A DNA stretch of 13,238 nucleotides from Pavlovales sp. CCMP2436 (taxonomy: Eukaryota; Haptophyta; Pavlovophyceae; Pavlovales). The first letter of the stretch is position 1. Every line of letters starts with the position of its first letter. This document shows positions 1 through 7,091 of this stretch, one piece after another. The position numbers and the translations under genes are program-made. The stretch covers positions 122,287 to 135,524 of the forward strand of contig MU631495.1 in NCBI GenBank assembly GCA_026770615.1. The letters are read 5' to 3'. The notes under the pieces were generated by a model. That model ran no database searches and was not told the origin of the DNA. It saw nothing but the letters and a program-made list of their open reading frames with translations.

Positions 1-127
1 AAAAAAAAAAGGGGGGGGGGGGTGGAGGGGGGGTTGGGTATATATACAGATATAAGTCCCCTCGAGAAGGTACGATCGCATAAAAAAGTTTGCAGATATA
101 AGCGCACTCGAGAAGGTACGCTCGCAT
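1..127. repeat. Low-complexity A/G tract and 35-bp direct repeat pair
   Basis: The window opens with ten A followed by a G-rich run. A 35-bp unit beginning CAGATATAAG and ending CTCGAGAAGGTACGNTCGCAT then occurs at 47-81 and 93-127 with a few mismatches. The core CGAGAAGGTAC appears a third time at about 1079, just upstream of the glutathione peroxidase start, so it may be a locally dispersed motif. No coding potential was seen. Function unknown. Confidence 0.6.
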
Positions 128-265
128 TACTGCACGTGCACACCTGTCCGTAATCATAATAACTAATAACAACAAATAACAATAAATAATCTGAGTGGTC
201 ATCTACCACGGACTTCAATAAAGTAGTCCGCGCTTTGTTTTCGGCTTCCTCGTCATCCACCACTT

Positions 266-372
266 CTACCATTTCCCCACTTCGGCGTAGCGCGTAGGAG
301 CCTGCGTCGGAGCGCTAAGATCAGCTTGGCTTGAACTTGACTCACCGCCAGCCAGAATCCCCCTACATTCAT
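266..372 (+). repeat. Dispersed repeat R1, copy 1
   Basis: About 107 bp match 11521-11630 in the same orientation, nearly identical across the core from CTTCGGCGTAGCGCG to GATCAGCTT. The copy contains GTAGCGCGTAGGA followed about 40 nt later by GGCTTGAAC. These weakly resemble the A and B boxes of an internal RNA polymerase III promoter and suggest a tRNA-derived SINE, but neither box is a good consensus match. The 3' end (GCCAGCCAGAATCCCCC) resembles the 3' end of repeat R2. Confidence 0.6.
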
Positions 373-505
373 AACATATTGTATCTTATTTTATGATATA
401 AAACATGATCGTGTGTACTTATATATATGTCATGATCTTATGTTCAGCTGAAAACAAAGCGCTTGAATATATTGTAATATATTGTAATCTAATTTAATAT
501 ACAGC

Positions 506-550
506 ACAACTTTCAGCACAGTCAGACGCCAGCTTAAGTTCTTATCCGTA
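506..550 (+). repeat. Dispersed repeat R2, diverged copy
   Basis: This shares the GTCAGACGCCAGCTT core with the R2 copy at 2571-2618 and, inverted, with 9508-9555, with more mismatches than those two have with each other. It lies about 40 bp upstream of a splice acceptor. The inverted copy at 9508-9555 is also in a predicted intron. Confidence 0.5.
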
Positions 551-593
551 ATATAATATGATAACGTATAATCTAATCTTCTAATCAATGCAG

Positions 594-725
594 GTGCTGC
601 CCGAGGTGCACGACTACAACACGTCCATAGCGGCCAACCTGCAGCAGTTCAAGGAACTGCACGCAGAGCTTCTCGAACAGAAGGCCGCCGCCGCCGCGCC
701 TGCCGCCGCGCCCGGTGAGGCCTGA
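594..725 (+). CDS. Terminal exon of an unidentified protein (43 codons)
   Basis: An AT-rich tract ending in CAG (591-593) is followed by a GC-rich reading frame of 43 codons closed by TGA at 723-725. The peptide begins VLPEVHDYNTSIAANLQQ, is predicted helical and charged in the middle, and ends in an Ala/Pro-rich tail (AAAAAPAAAPGEA). Codon use matches the other exons here. I take it as the last exon of a gene that starts outside the window. The family is not recognised, and phase at the acceptor is assumed to be 0. Confidence 0.5.
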   Translation: MLPEVHDYNTSIAANLQQFKELHAELLEQKAAAAAPAAAPGEA

Positions 726-1110
726 CGCGCCCGGCTGCAGCGTCAGGGGCATTCCTTGCTGGAGGAAAAAGGGAAAATAGAAACTGATACCGTGTCATGA
801 CGAAATATTCCATACCGTGTAGTTATTATGTTTATATTTAATTAAAAAATCTTAGAAATACTCCGCCTCGCGGGCGACCTCCTCCTGTTCATCATGGGCG
901 TTAGCTATATATCAATGATACATAGGAGCCGGGTGGGAAGCTGAAAGCTTTGTGCTGTCTCGCCCATCCTTACCATCGCTGGACCTTCCCGTACTGGGTT
1001 TTATCCGTATTTAAAAAAAAAAAAAAAAAATCCGGGTCTGTATCGGTCCAACGCGCGAGAAGAATTTCGAAGTTACGCGAGAAGGTACCCGGCCGGCGTC
1101 TTCCGTCGAG
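726..1110. other. Intergenic region between the upstream exon and glutathione peroxidase
   Basis: This contains the presumed 3' UTR of the upstream gene, AT-rich sequence, and a run of about 18 A at 1013-1030. The 60 bp next to the peroxidase start become GC-richer. No TATA box or convincing promoter was seen, and no ORF. Confidence 0.4.
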
Positions 1111-1923
1111 ATGGCCTACAGCATGAACTTCGCGGCAGCGGAGCTGGTCTCGAAGCGCGATGTCCCGCTCTCCGAGTTCGCGGGGCGCGTCGCGCTCGTG
1201 GTCAACGTGGCCTCCGCGTGAGGAGCGACCGACCGGGGGTACAAGGAGCTCGTCTCCCTGTTCGACCGGCTAGGTAGAAAATTAGAATGACGTGTGTTGT
1301 GTGCGCAGCTCGCCGAACCAGCCCCTCCCCTACGAGGGCGGATGCTATCTCCTTCCCCTGGCCACGATTCCCAACAAGGGGTCTCTAGCCGGCCGGACAG
1401 GGTGACTCAATAATCCTCCTCTTAACTGAATACACTAGGCGGATCCGGGTTCACGGTCTTGGCGTTCCCGTGCCGCCAGTTTGGCAACCAGGAGCTCAAG
1501 ACCGACGAGCTGATTCGCGGCTTCGTGGACAAGGTGCGGCTGCCGCCTCTCTGCCTCGCCACAGCCCCCTGGCGCTCAACGCCCCACCCCGCCCCGCACC
1601 GCTCCTTGCCCTTACTCAGTACGGTGTTAAATTCCCTATGTTCGCCCCCCGTGTCAACCCTCTGGTGCTCAACGCCCCACCCCTCCCCGCGCTGCCCCTT
1701 GTCCCTTCAGTACGGTGTCAAATTCCCGATGTTCGCCCCGGTAGAGGTGAACGGCAAAGGTGCGCACCCGCTTTGGAAGTTCATCAACCCCGAGTCAAAC
1801 ATCTCATGGAACTTTGCTGGCAAGTTCCTCCTCGATCAGAGCGGCCAGGTCGTCAAGCGCTACACGTCGAGCACGCCAACCGCAACAATTGAGGCGGACG
1901 TCCGCGCGCTCCTCGCGGCCTAA
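1111..1923 (+). CDS. GPX: Selenocysteine-type glutathione peroxidase, 3 exons
   Basis: Reduces hydrogen peroxide or lipid hydroperoxides, normally with glutathione. The model is 1111-1273, 1439-1533 and 1711-1923 (156 residues), with introns 1274-1438 (phase 1) and 1534-1710 (phase 0). The catalytic block reads NVASA-TGA-GATD; TGA at 1219-1221 is codon 37, exactly where the catalytic Sec or Cys lies, and the frame continues with family sequence (YKELVSLF). Gln68 in FPCRQFGNQE and Trp119-Asn120 in WNF complete the catalytic tetrad. The block YGVKFPMF and the tail GQVVKRY are typical. Length fits the small monomeric, GPX4-like class. There is no N-terminal extension, so a cytosolic location is inferred. 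Plant-type enzymes have a resolving Cys just before the FPMF-like block; here it reads FVDKYGVKFPMF without Cys, as in Sec enzymes. No strong SECIS element was identified. A recent stop mutation of a Cys codon is the alternative. Confidence 0.9.
1568..1740 (+). repeat. Tandem duplication of an intron/exon junction in the peroxidase gene
   Basis: About 80 bp starting at CTGGCGCTCAACGCCCC (1569) recur about 91-93 bp downstream. Each copy ends with a splice acceptor (CAG at 1617-1619 and 1708-1710) followed by the same coding block, YGVKFPMFAP. The first coding copy has only synonymous differences (GTT/GTC, CCT/CCG). Offset between acceptors is 91 nt, not a multiple of 3. Using the first acceptor and reading through would therefore shift the frame, while the second restores the normal protein. 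Confidence 0.85.
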
Positions 1924-2690
1924 GATGCTACCGCTCGCAATGACCGTGCAGCCTCCAGCCTTCAGGACAAGATAGTGGGCGGCGACCCTATGACGGTTGC
2001 TACCTCCACGGACTCTCACGTTCCGCGGTGGCCCCCCGATATTCGCTCCCGCGACCGCCCCCGACTGCCAACTGTCCAAACGCTCATGTACTGCATGTGC
2101 CTGCTTTGCAAGCCCAAGACGTATTATACTCCCCCGGCTCAGAACCGGCGGAATGTGACGTACAGACTGACGACCTAAAGATAGTTTTTTTGTAATTTCA
2201 TAATAAATATAATGAGTTAATGTAATATAACTAAATTTTTAAATTTGTGACTATGTGTAATTGATAATTAAATATTGTGAGATTTCGTTCAAAAAAAATC
2301 GGAATCGGCTGAGCGTTCTAATTTGCTCGGAATTTTAAGTAAATATATATATATATATATATGCTCGCGCGCTTGAGCGCGCTGGCCCCGATCGCTGCCC
2401 AGCGGGGGAACACGACAAACAGCAACCGCCAAATCATCTCCGATTCTCCCTAAACGCCCTTGCCCGGGCACACTACCGGAGATCCATCGGCACGCGCGGT
2501 GGCGCCCAAGCCAGCGCAGCCGACTAAGGCACGCTGCAGGCAATGGGCGACGCAGCGCTCAAATCAGCACAACATTCAGAACAGTCAGACGCCAGCTTGA
2601 ATCCCTATCATAAATATATATGGGGTTATGCTCTTTGGCCCTGCTGTTCAGTGGCTCTGGCCTAGTTACGCCGACGCGTGCTGACACGCA
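1924..2690. other. 3' UTR of the peroxidase and AT-rich intergenic DNA
   Basis: An AATAAA poly(A)-type signal lies at 2202-2207. An (AT)10 microsatellite is at 2343-2362, followed by a short GC hairpin (GCGCGCTTGAGCGCGC). Dispersed repeat R2 lies at 2571-2618. The small open frames here have no family resemblance and look like chance. Confidence 0.5.
2571..2618 (+). repeat. Dispersed repeat R2
   Basis: 48 bp matching the reverse complement of 9508-9555 with a single mismatch by eye, and more weakly the direct copy at about 506-550. The near identity of two copies in opposite orientation 7 kb apart suggests a recent mobile or duplicated sequence. The 3' end (GCCAGCTTGAATCCC) resembles the end of repeat R1. 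Confidence 0.75.
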
Positions 2691-2691
2691 G

Positions 2692-3145
2692 CATTCACTC
2701 TCAGCATCGACAGCGTCAGCGATACCGTGGTGGCTGCTCAGTCGAGCGAACCCGCTCAGCCCGGCTCTACTAACGAACCGCTTCTCGCTTTCCGTCCCAT
2801 GGCATCTCTGTCGCGGTGGTGCCGGCTCTTAGAAAAGGCGTAACGTACGGGGATTATCCGCGGTATCCGTGGGGCCCCGTGGGCCCCCGGGCTATGTGAC
2901 AAGTTAGTTATATGTTAGTCACATAGGCGCCTCCGGCGGGGCCCCCGGGGGCCCTGCGGGGCTTTCTAAGAGCCGGCGGTGGTGACGCGAGCAGTGCCCA
3001 GCTGCCAGGCGGGGACTACGTGCTCAACGATTTGTTCACCACGGGTGGATGCTGCATTTTCAGACGACGCGAGGGAGAGCAGTGGAGGTCGGTCAGCGCG
3101 CCAGTCGGTCGTCGATCGTGTCTGAACTGATCAGCGGTGGGGACG
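2692..3145 (+). pseudogene. Exon-like fragment interrupted by a foldback element
   Basis: From an acceptor-like CAG at 2689-2691 a frame reads FTLSIDSVSDTVVAAQSSEP and on to MASLSR at about 2815, where a 157-bp foldback element intervenes. Splicing from GT at 2816 to the AG at 2969-2970 would continue in frame as RAGGGDASSAQLPGGDYVLND, but that frame stops at about 3127. Another frame across 2990-3145 (ending SSIVSELISGGD) runs open into the introner-like unit at 3146. The frames do not combine into one clean protein, so this may be a decayed gene or wrongly chosen exons. No family recognised. Confidence 0.3.
2821..2977. mobile_element. 157-bp foldback element with 15-bp TIRs and 6-bp target duplication
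   Basis: The ends are perfect inverted repeats: GCCGGCTCTTAGAAA at 2821-2835 and its complement at 2963-2977. GGTGGT flanks both sides (2815-2820 and 2978-2983). Inside are G/C-run arms and a perfect inner stem CTATGTGAC/GTCACATAG (2892-2900 and 2918-2926), so nearly the whole element can fold on itself. The left target copy supplies a GT and the right terminus supplies AG, so it could be spliced out as an intron. It contains no ORF of its own. Confidence 0.8.
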
Positions 3146-3251
3146 GTATCCGTGTGCTCGGGGTGGATCCCTGGATCTGATTGTTTTTTAACACTTAAAT
3201 CCAGTGAGATCCTCTCGGGGAGGGACGGACGTTTAACTAAAACTTACACAG
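3146..3251 (+). mobile_element. Introner-like unit A
   Basis: 106 bp starting GTATCCGTGTGCTC and ending CTTACACAG, i.e. GT-AG intron ends. It contains an outer stem GGATC/GATCC (3165-3169 and 3208-3212) and an inner 13-bp stem (3171-3183 with 3192-3204) around a T-rich loop, then GGGACGGACGTTTAA. Same order of parts as units B and C, with clear sequence divergence. Flanking coding is uncertain, so its status as a real intron is inferred. Confidence 0.7.
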
Positions 3252-3278
3252 TAGCAGAGTTTTGCCCAGCCAGGCTAG

Positions 3279-3326
3279 GCGCCGACATTCGCGGATGTAT
3301 TTGCGCCGACATTCGCGGATGTATTT
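3279..3326 (+). repeat. 24-bp perfect tandem repeat, two units
   Basis: Two identical 24-bp units (GCGCCGACATTCGCGGATGT plus ATTT) abut exactly at the outer edge of the left inverted-repeat arm. Each unit contains a near-palindrome ACATTCGCGGATGT, and the related string GGCGGACATCCGCG lies just inside the arm. It is absent at the outer edge of the right arm. Confidence 0.85.
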
Positions 3327-3729
3327 TGGGGGTCCCACGATGGCGGACATCCGCGTGCCGTTGCGACGAGGCCGCGCAGCAGGCTACACAGGTGCTGTAT
3401 GCCCGACTATGGTCGTCCTCTGGCGCCTGAGCGTGCCGCTCGCGCGCGCACGGGCCGGGTGGTCGCGTAGGGGGGTGCGGGGTGGACCTGACCCGATCTG
3501 TGTCCCCTTCTGACGACACTCGGGTTCACGCCTCGCGGTGCAGATCGCGGGCGCCGCCGGCCGCGAGCTTTTGAGACATGGTCCAAATCCTCATCGCGGT
3601 CCACTTTGACGCTGACGGCCAGCCAGCGCGACCCGCCGTTCAGATTTGAACACGCTCGGGGCGCGGGCGTGCAGATTGAGGCTCACAGACACCTATCGAT
3701 GCGCCCCCCCTGCCCGCACGCGCGCAGAA
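3326..3729 (+). repeat. Left arm of a ~400-bp inverted repeat pair
   Basis: From TTGGGGGTCCCACGATGGCGG to GCACGCGCGCAGAA this sequence matches the reverse complement of 7119-7554, with an estimated identity above 90% by eye. The main difference is a 32-bp segment present only in the right arm. The arm ends 22 bp before the ATG of the enclosed gene. Long inverted termini around one gene are the layout of a DNA transposon, but no target-site duplication is evident outside the arms. Confidence 0.85.
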
Positions 3730-3751
3730 CCCGCGCAGTGGAGAGGCGCGC

Positions 3752-6700
3752 ATGGACACGCCGATGATGCACGGCGTGTGCGCCAGGCCCGGGTGCAAGC
3801 AGTCGCTGGAGGGTCGCCGTGAGGCTGGATCGCTCTCGTGCTTGACGCCCAAGTGCGTAGCTGAGTGCGGCGGCGCGCATGCCGTGGAATACTACGGGTT
3901 CCCGACACACGAGCCGGTTGCCGCAGTCCGCCCCGCGCCCCTTTCCCCATTGCCTTCTTCATCAGGCCTATAAGGTAATCCGCGCGTTTCCGAACTTCCA
4001 AAACCGGCCGCACACGGCCGCCGAGCTCGCATCTTATGCCTACACGGAGGGCAACCCGCTCGATTTCGCCGGCGCGCAGTACATGAAGGTTCTCGTCACC
4101 GGCTCGGAGATCGCCGGCATGAAAATCGACTGCGTCGGCACGGGTGCGCCAATGTATTATTAATATAATATTAATAATATTAATGCATTAATACTATGAA
4201 TGTATTAATAGTATTAATTTATTAATCGCGGTGACGCTAACAATAGTGAACAGATGGTTGAACACCATCTGTTCAATCATGCTGGCAGAAGCGTCAACTC
4301 GGCCAGTCTGCGCTGGCAGCAACGACCGCCTAGACCTCCCTACCTCTCCACTCCCCCCGCCCCCCCACTCCAGTCAACGCATCGAGCGCCGACACCGGAG
4401 TCGACGTCACCTGGCCGATCAACCTCGAGCACTTCTCCGGCAAGGGCGAGCTCTACACGGCGTTCATCGAGGGCCACATGGAGCAGATCCGCCGCCGCAA
4501 CGCGCGCGCGGGCACCACCGCCAACTGCCGCTGGGCACCGCCGGAGTACTCCCCTGCCACCAACACGGCGGTGGCAATAGTGGTGTACGCGGGTTGGCTC
4601 GAGCAGGAGGACGACGCGGAGGTCTCCGATTACCAGCTCGAGCTGCCGTGCGCGATCGAGGTTCCGCTCAGCGGCGGCGCCAGCGGCTCGCCTCCAACGC
4701 GCCCATCGATTTAACTTAACTGCGGGATCGCGCAGCTTGAGTCCGGCGCCCATCTGAGCATCCACCAAACACGGCACCGGCTACTACACTACCTGACACC
4801 GTCTGATCACCCGCCCGCCGTATCTAATAAAGCAAGTTTTCATAAATTAAACGTCCTTATAATTATAAGGAATGGCATCGACTGCCTTCTTAAATTCGTG
4901 AACACAGTCGAAATAAAGGGAAGCCTGAGTTGCTGCAGGTGATTGTTGAACGTGCTGAGCGCAAAGGAGAGATTAACAAAGCTCGATGCGCAGTTTGTCG
5001 GCTGCCTCGGTGGAAGAAGAGCACATCGACCTTCACATGGCTGGTGTAGCGCTGACCAACATGCCGGTCTTCGTCGAGCTCTTTGGCGAGCAGACGGACA
5101 CAAAACGAGTGCGCTCGTACGTGAAGTTCATGGGGTGGACACTATACGAAATCAAAAATCACAATAATAAACGAATTATAATAACCATAGTGAATATTAT
5201 TATGGTAATGATAATGATAATACTAATACTAATAAATTATAAATATAAATGGGTCGAAATCCGAATTAGTGGCGCGATTCCGCACTGGGGTGGGGGAAAA
5301 GTGGTGGCCGGGACGGAGAAGTAGACGTTGGTCACCCCTGCGCGCTAAGTGTCGATAGCTGATGTCGAATAGAGCCCTTCTCGACGGTCGGAGCCCACCT
5401 CGTGTGCCTCTCAGGTGCCTCTAGGGTTGACAACATACTTGATGTAACTAACATTTCCGATTCTCAGCGTTCGGAAGCGAAGAGAAAGTCATGGTTCCCG
5501 AAGTGGTACCGCGGTGTTAGTTCAAGTTGCAGATTCGTGAATGGGGCGGTGCCCCATTCACGAATCTGCAACTAACACCGCGGTACTACCTCTGGTTCCT
5601 GAGTTGCTCCGGAGGATTTGCACCGGACTTTTATCGAATTTCTCCCCGGACTGGCCACTAATTCGGATTTTGACCCAAATCAGTACTCATAAATCTTACA
5701 GTAAATATTAAATAATTAAATAATATATTCCGCTCGAGTTCAATTCTATTCAGAGGTGGAGGACCCCCCCCCCGCCGAAGGGGGCGACACCGTGCCTTAC
5801 CATTACAAGATCCCCGTGTCGGTGTGGATCACCAACTGCCTCGAGCACGCAGGCGCGTTCGGCCCGATCACGCGCCTAAAGGCGGGCGCGGAGGAGGGCG
5901 AGCTCCGGTTCGAGCTCGATGAAGCTGCCGTGCTACTCGTGGTGAAGGATGCTTACCTCAAGAGCCAGGCCAGCCTCTTCCACGACCTCGGCTACAAGGG
6001 CTCTCGGTCGGCAGGAGCTGCGTGCGCTCCTCACTGCTACCTCCTTGGAGGCCATCGGCGAGGCGATCATGAAAAACGTGTTCCCAGTGCGCGAGCAGGA
6101 GCCCCCCTCCCCGGGCGATGCGCACGTCCACATAGTGCTGGCCGAACGCTGTCTCGAGCAGATCGTGCAGTACAGAGCGGTACTTGATCACTAACTAACT
6201 CACCGGACTCATCCCTATTTAGTTCTATATATTGATAATATTAAAATAACTAACGCAACCTCCTCTATCCCCTGATGTGCGCAGCCGCATCCGGTGGCCA
6301 GCCGGTCGATCGACCACATTCTCCTCAGGCCTTGCCTGGATAAGCCGCTGGGCCCCGGCAACGTCCGCATCGCCGTGGCAGATGGGTGGAGGCCCGACCC
6401 GGGCAAGCTCGCGACCCTCTCCTCGCTGGCCCAGCGGCACGGGCAGAAAGCCGCGGCGGCAATTGAGGCGGCTCGCCCGCGCCCGTGCGCGCGGTGCAGG
6501 CACCCCGCGCACCCCAAGGCGATCTGCAGCCTCTGCCCGTCCGGCGAGGAGCCATGCCGCAGCAGCTGCGGCAGATGCCTGCACCCCGCGCACAAGGGCG
6601 GGCCGTGCGAGCTCTGCCCGCCGCGCACCAACAGGGCGTTCTGCAGTGCCTTCTGCTGGCGGTGCCGCCACTCGGGCATGGACGCAGAGCACAAAGCGAC

Positions 6701-7091
6701 AGGGTGTGGTCGCTGTCTCGCGGGCGACGCATGCCACTCCGCCAAGCTCGTACCCGCAGACGCTCCGGCCGATAGCAGCGTAGGTGCCGATCTCCCGATG
6801 GCGAGCCCCTGCCGCAGCCCCGCCGGCTGCTCACCCGGCCGGAGCTGCAGCCCCTCTGGCTGCTCAGACGGCTCCGAGGACCCGACGTTCAGGAGCCCGA
6901 GGAGATACGGCTCCGGCTCGGGCGGCTTGTCGGGCGACCGCGACTCCGAGCCAGAGTTGGCGGATGAGGACTTCGAGCTCGAGGGCGAGGAGGCATCCGA
7001 CCAGATCGGCGAGGTCGACGACGCAGAAGAGCCGAGGTCGGGGAGCGAGGCCGAGACCGAATCCTCAGATGACGAAGGCAACGCCGTGTAG
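3752..7091 (+). CDS. Multi-exon Cys/His-rich protein with acidic tail, inside inverted repeats
   Basis: Unrecognised family. Proposed exons: 3752-3916, 3966-4143, 4374-4647, 4994-5120, 5756-6179, 6285-7091; introns 1, 2 and 5 are well supported by phase, 3 and 4 are tentative. Exon 1 has a zinc-finger-like C-x4-C...C-x4-C pattern (CARPGC, CLTPKC). Middle exons (GNPLDFAGAQYMKVLV; HYKIPVSVWITNCLEHAGAF) look globular. The last exon has three Cys/His modules (CARCRHPAHPKAICSLC, CGRCLHPAHKGGPCELC, then CWRCRHSG...CGRC at 6657-6719), likely zinc ligands, followed by a Ser/Pro/Cys-rich linker and a Glu/Asp/Ser tail. Exon 5 needs a one-base shift near 6003. An alternative end is TAA at 4712-4714 with AATAAA at about 4825, making two genes. 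The intron after exon 5 has a good branch site, CTAACTAAC. Role unknown; nucleic-acid binding is only a guess from the Cys/His modules. Confidence 0.55.
4144..4373. repeat. AT-rich intron with two perfect hairpins
   Basis: The predicted second intron of the Cys/His-rich gene has donor GTGCGC and a C-rich tract before CAG at 4371-4373. It contains ATTAATACTAT pairing with ATAGTATTAAT across a short loop (about 4188-4220). It also has GAACAGATGGT (4248-4258) pairing perfectly with ACCATCTGTTC (4264-4274) around a 5-nt loop. These may be remnants of small foldback elements. Confidence 0.6.
4648..4993. other. Probable third intron, or 3' UTR and intergenic gap, of the Cys/His-rich gene
   Basis: A phase-2 donor GT at 4648 and acceptor CAG at 4991-4993 join ELP to LSAASVEEEHIDLHMAG in frame. 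However the exon also stays open to a TAA at 4714, and AATAAA follows at about 4825, so a gene end here is possible. A perfect 16-bp palindrome CCTTATAATTATAAGG lies at about 4854-4869. Confidence 0.4.
5251..5676. mobile_element. 426-bp MITE with terminal inverted repeats, inside an intron
   Basis: The left end GGGTCGAAATCCGAATTAGT (5251) is matched by the complement of the right end (to 5676) with one mismatch over about 23 bp. AAAT flanks both sides directly (5247-5250 and 5677-5680), a candidate 4-bp target duplication. There is no coding capacity for a transposase. The centre carries a long hairpin (5506-5586). The element lies wholly between predicted exons 4 and 5 of the Cys/His-rich gene, so it would be removed with the intron. 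Confidence 0.8.
5506..5586. repeat. Long near-perfect hairpin within the MITE
   Basis: The left arm 5506-5547 pairs with the right arm 5551-5586 over 36 bp around a 3-nt loop (GGT). The only break is a 6-nt insertion in the left arm. An imperfect direct repeat, TGGTTCCYGA, flanks the hairpin (about 5492 and 5593), so it may be a second element inserted into the MITE, or its own core. Confidence 0.85.

Larger units (their letters stand above)
128..593. other. AT-rich non-coding DNA, probably intron or intergenic
   Basis: This stretch has no convincing ORF. It holds AT-rich simple sequence, one copy of dispersed repeat R1 (266-372) and a diverged copy of repeat R2 (about 506-550). It ends in a plausible splice acceptor (CAG at 591-593) before a GC-rich exon, so at least its 3' part is probably intronic. 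Confidence 0.45.
3252..3751. other. Gene-free stretch: tandem repeat plus left arm of the large inverted repeat
   Basis: The stretch between introner-like unit A and the Cys/His-rich gene is filled by a 24-bp tandem repeat (3279-3326), the left inverted-repeat arm (3326-3729) and a 22-bp leader. Open frames on both strands here are matched by open frames in the other arm and are explained by high GC content. Confidence 0.6.

Noticed and set aside
1470..1892. Second long open frame over the peroxidase gene
   Set aside because: It is the +1 shadow of the peroxidase exons in GC-rich DNA. Only the short QYGVKFPMFAP piece is meaningful, and that comes from the duplicated acceptor.
1979..2178. Small ORF after the peroxidase stop as a separate gene
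   Set aside because: Its sequence lies in the presumed 3' UTR, has no homologous look and differs in composition from the exons.
3244..3604. Overlapping open frames in the left inverted-repeat arm
   Set aside because: Equivalent frames occur in the right arm on the opposite strand with indels that break them. They show no coding constraint.
6215..7081. 288-residue open frame on the minus strand
   Set aside because: It lies opposite the Cys/His-rich last exon, whose plus-strand frame has ordered CxxC/His modules. The minus frame is a GC-driven shadow with no family pattern.
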